From: Nitrospira sp.
GTDB lineage: Bacteria > Nitrospirota > Nitrospiria > Nitrospirales > Nitrospiraceae
DNA length: 64,000 bases
Assembly (NCBI GenBank): GCA_030653545.1
Contig: JAURZE010000015.1
Coordinates: forward strand, 39,234-103,233
Reading direction: 5' to 3'
Shown here: positions 62,380-64,000 of the stretch, piece by piece
Position numbering within the stretch: the first letter of the stretch is position 1
Layout of the letters: each line of letters opens with the position of its first letter
Translations under genes and position numbers: made by a program
The notes under the pieces: model-generated
Databases searched by the model: none
What the model saw: only the letters and a program-made list of their open reading frames with translations
Told to the model about the DNA's origin: nothing

Positions 62380-63818
62380 CGCCGCTTACGATTCTGATCG
62401 TCGACGACGAACCCTTGATGCGCTTGTCCATCGTCGATGCGCTTGAAGCGGTCGGTCATGACGTCTGCGCCGCGGCCACGGGAACCGAAGGGATCGAAGA
62501 GGCGCGCCGGCGGGAATACGATCTCGTGATCACCGATCTGCGATTGCCGGGCGCCGACGGGCTGGCGGTGCTGAAGGCAGCGAAAGAGGCGCGGGCGCAG
62601 ACCGAAGTGGTGGTGATCACGGCGCATGGCTCCGTCGAAACCGCCGTGGGCGCGATGAAGCTCGGCGCCTTCGACTACATTACCAAGCCGTTCAAAATGG
62701 ATGAGCTGTTGCTGATTGTCGAACGGGCGGGAACCGTGGTCGCACTTCGCAAAGAGAATCAGGATCTGAAGGAGATCCTGGAGGATAAGTTCAGTTTCGG
62801 CGGTATTCTCGGATCCAACACGAAAATGCGGGCGGTGCTGGACAAGATCAAGACGGTCGCGGCCACGGATTCCACGGTGCTGATCCTGGGCGAAAGCGGG
62901 ACAGGGAAAGAGCTGGCGGCCAATGCCGTGCATCAGAACAGCCCGCGGCGGGACTATCCCTTGATCAAGGTGAGTTGTGCGGCCCTTCCAGAATCGCTGC
63001 TGGAGGCGGAGCTGTTCGGTCATGAAAAGGGCGCCTTCACCGGCGCGTTGCGTCAACGACGGGGCCGGTTCGAAATGGCCAATCGTGGCACCTTGTTCCT
63101 GGATGAAATCGGGGAAATCTCTCCGGTCGTGCAGGTCAAGCTGCTGCGTGTGCTCCAAGAGCGGAAGTTCGAACGGGTCGGGAGTAACCAGACGATCGAT
63201 GTGGATGTGCGGCTGGTCTGCGCGACGCAAAAAGACTTGCGGAAAGAAGTGGCGGCGGGCCGGTTCCGGGAGGATCTCTTCTACCGTTTGAACGTCGTGC
63301 AGGTGGTGATTCCACCGCTGCGCGCGCGGCAGGAGGATATTACCGTCATCGCCGATCATGTGTTGCAGACCTGCTCAACCAAGATGAATAAGAAGCTGCG
63401 GGGATTTGCCCAGCCGGCGCGCGAGCTGCTGCTGCGCTATTCCTATCCGGGTAATGTGCGCGAGTTGGAAAATATGGTTGAGCGCGCCGTGGCGCTGGGC
63501 CGCGACCGGGAGCCGATTCAGCCGTCCGATCTGTGCGGCTTTCAGGCCTGCCCCTATCTGGGCGGTGAGCCGCAAGAGTCCTGTGGCTTTTGTAATGAGG
63601 GGTTAACCGGAAAGCCCAAAAAGAAAGAATTCTCTCTCACCGCGCTTTCGACCGCCCGAGAAGCCTTTGAGAAGGACTACATCCTCTCTGTTTTGGAACG
63701 GGTGGAGGGGAGTCGCACCACCGCATCGAAAATCCTCGGTCTTTCCCGCAAAGCCTTGTGGGAAAAGTGCAAACGCTACGGCATCCCTTCGGCGAGGGAT
63801 GAGGGAGAAGAGGAATAG
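62376..63818 (+). CDS. NtrC-family sigma-54 response regulator
   Basis: A 480-residue regulator overlapping the kinase stop. Receiver with DD at 10-11 and phospho-acceptor D54 (VITDLRLPG), then AAA+ with GESGTGKE, a standard GAFTGA loop and RGTLFLDEIGEIS. Between AAA+ and the helix-turn-helix (TTASKILGLSRKALWEKCKR) is a Cys-rich insert CGFQACPYLGG...SCGFC (near residues 388-410), which may bind metal. It activates sigma-54 promoters in response to the preceding kinase. Confidence 0.94.
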   Translation: MTPLTILIVDDEPLMRLSIVDALEAVGHDVCAAATGTEGIEEARRREYDLVITDLRLPGADGLAVLKAAKEARAQTEVVVITAHGSVETAVGAMKLGAFDYITKPFKMDELLLIVERAGTVVALRKENQDLKEILEDKFSFGGILGSNTKMRAVLDKIKTVAATDSTVLILGESGTGKELAANAVHQNSPRRDYPLIKVSCAALPESLLEAELFGHEKGAFTGALRQRRGRFEMANRGTLFLDEIGEISPVVQVKLLRVLQERKFERVGSNQTIDVDVRLVCATQKDLRKEVAAGRFREDLFYRLNVVQVVIPPLRARQEDITVIADHVLQTCSTKMNKKLRGFAQPARELLLRYSYPGNVRELENMVERAVALGRDREPIQPSDLCGFQACPYLGGEPQESCGFCNEGLTGKPKKKEFSLTALSTAREAFEKDYILSVLERVEGSRTTASKILGLSRKALWEKCKRYGIPSARDEGEEE

Positions 63819-63937
63819 CGAGCATTTTGTTTCCGGCTCTCTTGTCTTTACTCCCTTCCCCCTAGTGTAGTGATACATAAATAGCTTTACTTATTATACC
63901 GTACGGGTATACTCCTCCCCAAGAGGAGGACTGGCCT

Positions 63938-64000
63938 ATGCGCATTGCCCCGTCCCTGCAGCTGACTGATCCCGAACGCCAGCAACTGGCGCAGTGGGCG
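63938..64000 (+). mobile_element. IS630-like transposase, N-terminal start only
   Basis: ATG starts MRIAPSLQLTDPERQQLAQWA, which matches the helix-turn-helix N-terminus of IS630-family transposases, and continues beyond the window. An AGGAGG-like site lies upstream. The AT-rich run before it (63850-63905) contrasts with the surrounding GC-rich DNA and may hold the left inverted repeat, which cannot be confirmed without the right end. Confidence 0.6.

Overview
The window reads as a chromosomal segment of a Nitrospira-like nitrite-oxidising bacterium (Nitrospirota). This is inferred from gene content, not from a marker gene. It has two cytochrome bd-like oxidase subunits, one in an operon with membrane c-type cytochromes and an NxrC-like haem protein. 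It also has a roughly 1,600-residue multicopper oxidase, molybdenum-cofactor genes (moeA, mobB, mobA), many sigma-54 activators and short CxxC proteins, and high GC throughout. No rRNA, tRNA or CRISPR array was seen.

Layout. 1-5.8 kb, + strand: end of tatC, an Mrp/Nbp35 ATPase, moeA, mobB, a six-haem NapC-like cytochrome, and an ABC-2 ATPase and permease separated by a small His/Cys-tailed membrane protein. 6-7.2 kb: a glycine-rich RRM protein and a 2OG-Fe(II) oxygenase. 7.2-16.4 kb, - strand: a receiver protein, a five-gene DevBCA/TolC-type export operon, a GAF-type sigma-54 activator whose start lies on a perfect 28-bp palindrome, and an NFACT protein. 16.6-21.1 kb, mixed and accessory: a zinc-ribbon protein, an HExxH protein resembling peptide beta-hydroxylases, toxin-antitoxin remnants (doc carries an in-frame amber stop), a copied gene tail and a PIN-like orphan. 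21.1-26.7 kb, - strand: a secreted PKD-like protein, a KimA-like transporter, small regulators and a NarX/NarL-type pair.

27-36 kb, + strand: a copper locus with the giant multicopper oxidase, two secreted cupredoxin-like proteins that share a Cys-x2-His-x2-Met signature, a DUF-like secreted protein and a HEAT-repeat protein. The multicopper oxidase and the second cupredoxin appear to have similar promoters, each starting TTGACAGAG. 36-51 kb: the respiratory region. A methyltransferase, a DUF420-like protein, a PCP_red protein and an unknown membrane protein lead to bd-like subunit 1, followed by DUF3047 and two membrane-anchored formylglycine-enzyme-like proteins. After that come two micro-proteins, bd-like subunit 2, two membrane cytochromes c and a diheme/NxrC-like fusion. 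The second block looks like one electron-transfer complex passing electrons from the periplasm to a bd-like core.

51-64 kb, + strand: mobA, a heptosyltransferase, argS, tgt, yajC, secD, secF, a large PAS histidine kinase with its NtrC-type partner, and the first 21 codons of an IS630-like transposase. A roughly 120-bp palindromic element between yajC and secD is probably an interspersed genomic repeat.
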